A stretch of DNA of 64,000 bases, taken from assembly GCA_020161575.1 (NCBI GenBank), contig JAIUNR010000004.1:310001-374000 (forward strand), read 5' to 3'. The position numbers and the translations under genes were made by a program. The notes under the pieces are model-generated. The model was given only the letters and a program-made list of their open reading frames with translations. It did no database searches and was not told the DNA's origin. Each line of letters opens with the position of its first letter. The first letter of the stretch is position 1. The DNA comes from Pseudomonadota bacterium. GTDB taxonomy: Bacteria > Pseudomonadota > Alphaproteobacteria > Rhizobiales > Beijerinckiaceae. Positions 63,576 to 64,000 of the stretch are shown here, piece by piece.

Positions 63576-64000
63576 ATGTTCGACATTCAACGCAAATCCA
63601 TCAATTGGGGCGGCCGTACGCTGACGCTGGAGACGGGCCGCATCGCCCGTCAGGCCGACGGCGCCGTTCTCGCCACTTATGGCGAGACCACTGTTCTCGC
63701 CACCGTCGTCTCCGCCAAGGAGCCGAAGGCGGGCGTGGATTTCTTCCCGCTCACCGTGAATTACCAGGAAAAGGCGTTTGCGGCCGGCCGGATTCCCGGC
63801 GGTTATTTCAAGCGCGAAGGCCGCCCCTCGGAGCGCGAGACGCTGGTTTCGCGCCTGATCGACCGCCCGATCCGCCCGCTTTTCATCGAGGGCTACCGCA
63901 ACGACACGCAGGTGATCGTCACGGTTCTCTCGCATGATCTCGAGAACGATCCCGATATCGTCTCGATGGTCGCGGTCTCGGCGGCGCTCACGCTTTCCGG
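63576..64000 (+). CDS. pnp: Polynucleotide phosphorylase, N-terminal part (runs off right edge)
   Basis: 3'-5' exoribonuclease of the degradosome. The first ~141 codons are present: [20 protein letters not shown], then [40 protein letters not shown] and [20 protein letters not shown], all from the first RNase PH domain. Starts at ATG 63576 after AGGACAACACG. rpsO-pnp order is conserved. Confidence 0.97.
   Translation, partial: MFDIQRKSINWGGRTLTLETGRIARQADGAVLATYGETTVLATVVSAKEPKAGVDFFPLTVNYQEKAFAAGRIPGGYFKREGRPSERETLVSRLIDRPIRPLFIEGYRNDTQVIVTVLSHDLENDPDIVSMVAVSAALTLS

Overview
This 64 kb window is chromosomal DNA from a GC-rich alphaproteobacterium, most likely of the Hyphomicrobiales (Rhizobiales). 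The evidence is gene content and order: proA-nadD-rsfS-rlmH-envC-ctpA; murJ-trpS-usp-nfu-tsaB-rimI-fur-plsC-miaB-phoH-ybeY-corC-lnt-xre-metK-trmB; and rimP-nusA-ylxR-infB-rbfA-truB-rpsO-pnp. Alpha-type regulators (RpiR, MarR, PraR-like XRE, Fur/Mur) and a CtrA-like TTAA-N7-TTAA box fit the same group. I did not identify the genus. No rRNA, tRNA, CRISPR array, intact IS element or prophage was seen.

Region 1 (1-8965) is housekeeping: the end of proA, NAD synthesis (nadD), an orphan DUF1217 gene, ribosome factors rsfS and rlmH, the envelope pair envC/ctpA, then a YibQ-type polysaccharide deacetylase (broken by an apparent frameshift) and rppH. A MerR regulator with a divergent CDF metal exporter sits between ctpA and yibQ. 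Region 2 (8986-11520) holds an amidase, a flavin reductase-like protein and a small NTF2-like gene.

Region 3 (11536-23388) is the main accessory locus, and looks like a self-contained glycoside uptake and catabolism system. An RpiR regulator and an SDR dehydrogenase are transcribed leftward. Divergently there run a Gfo/Idh/MocA oxidoreductase, a CUT1 ABC transporter (two permeases, binding protein, ATPase), a GH20 beta-N-acetylhexosaminidase without a signal peptide, a CutC-family TIM barrel, and an N-acyl-D-amino-acid deacylase-like amidohydrolase. No nagA, nagB or nagK is present, which leaves the route and true substrate open. This is the best candidate here for an undescribed pathway.

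Region 4 (23446-28676, leftward) encodes AMP nucleosidase, a secreted VWA protein (DUF1194), an NlpC/P60 peptidase with SH3-like repeats, a MarR regulator and an M17 aminopeptidase. Region 5 (28801-38067) is a tad/cpa type IVc pilus locus (cpaA-B-C-D-E-F, tadB-C leftward; tadD convergent) without a Flp pilin or tadE/F/G.

Region 6 (38178-64000, all rightward) is core metabolism and translation. It covers arfB, murJ, trpS, a stress protein, Fe-S assembly (nfu), tRNA modification (tsaB, miaB), rimI, fur, plsC, phoH-ybeY-corC-lnt, metK, trmB, the rimP-nusA-ylxR-infB-rbfA-truB translation cluster, rsgA, rpsO and the start of pnp. Notable non-coding features are a perfect 10-bp dyad upstream of metK, a strong terminator after infB followed by a REP-like 12-bp palindrome, a similar palindrome between rpsO and pnp, and an apparent PIN-toxin (vapC) remnant before rsgA.
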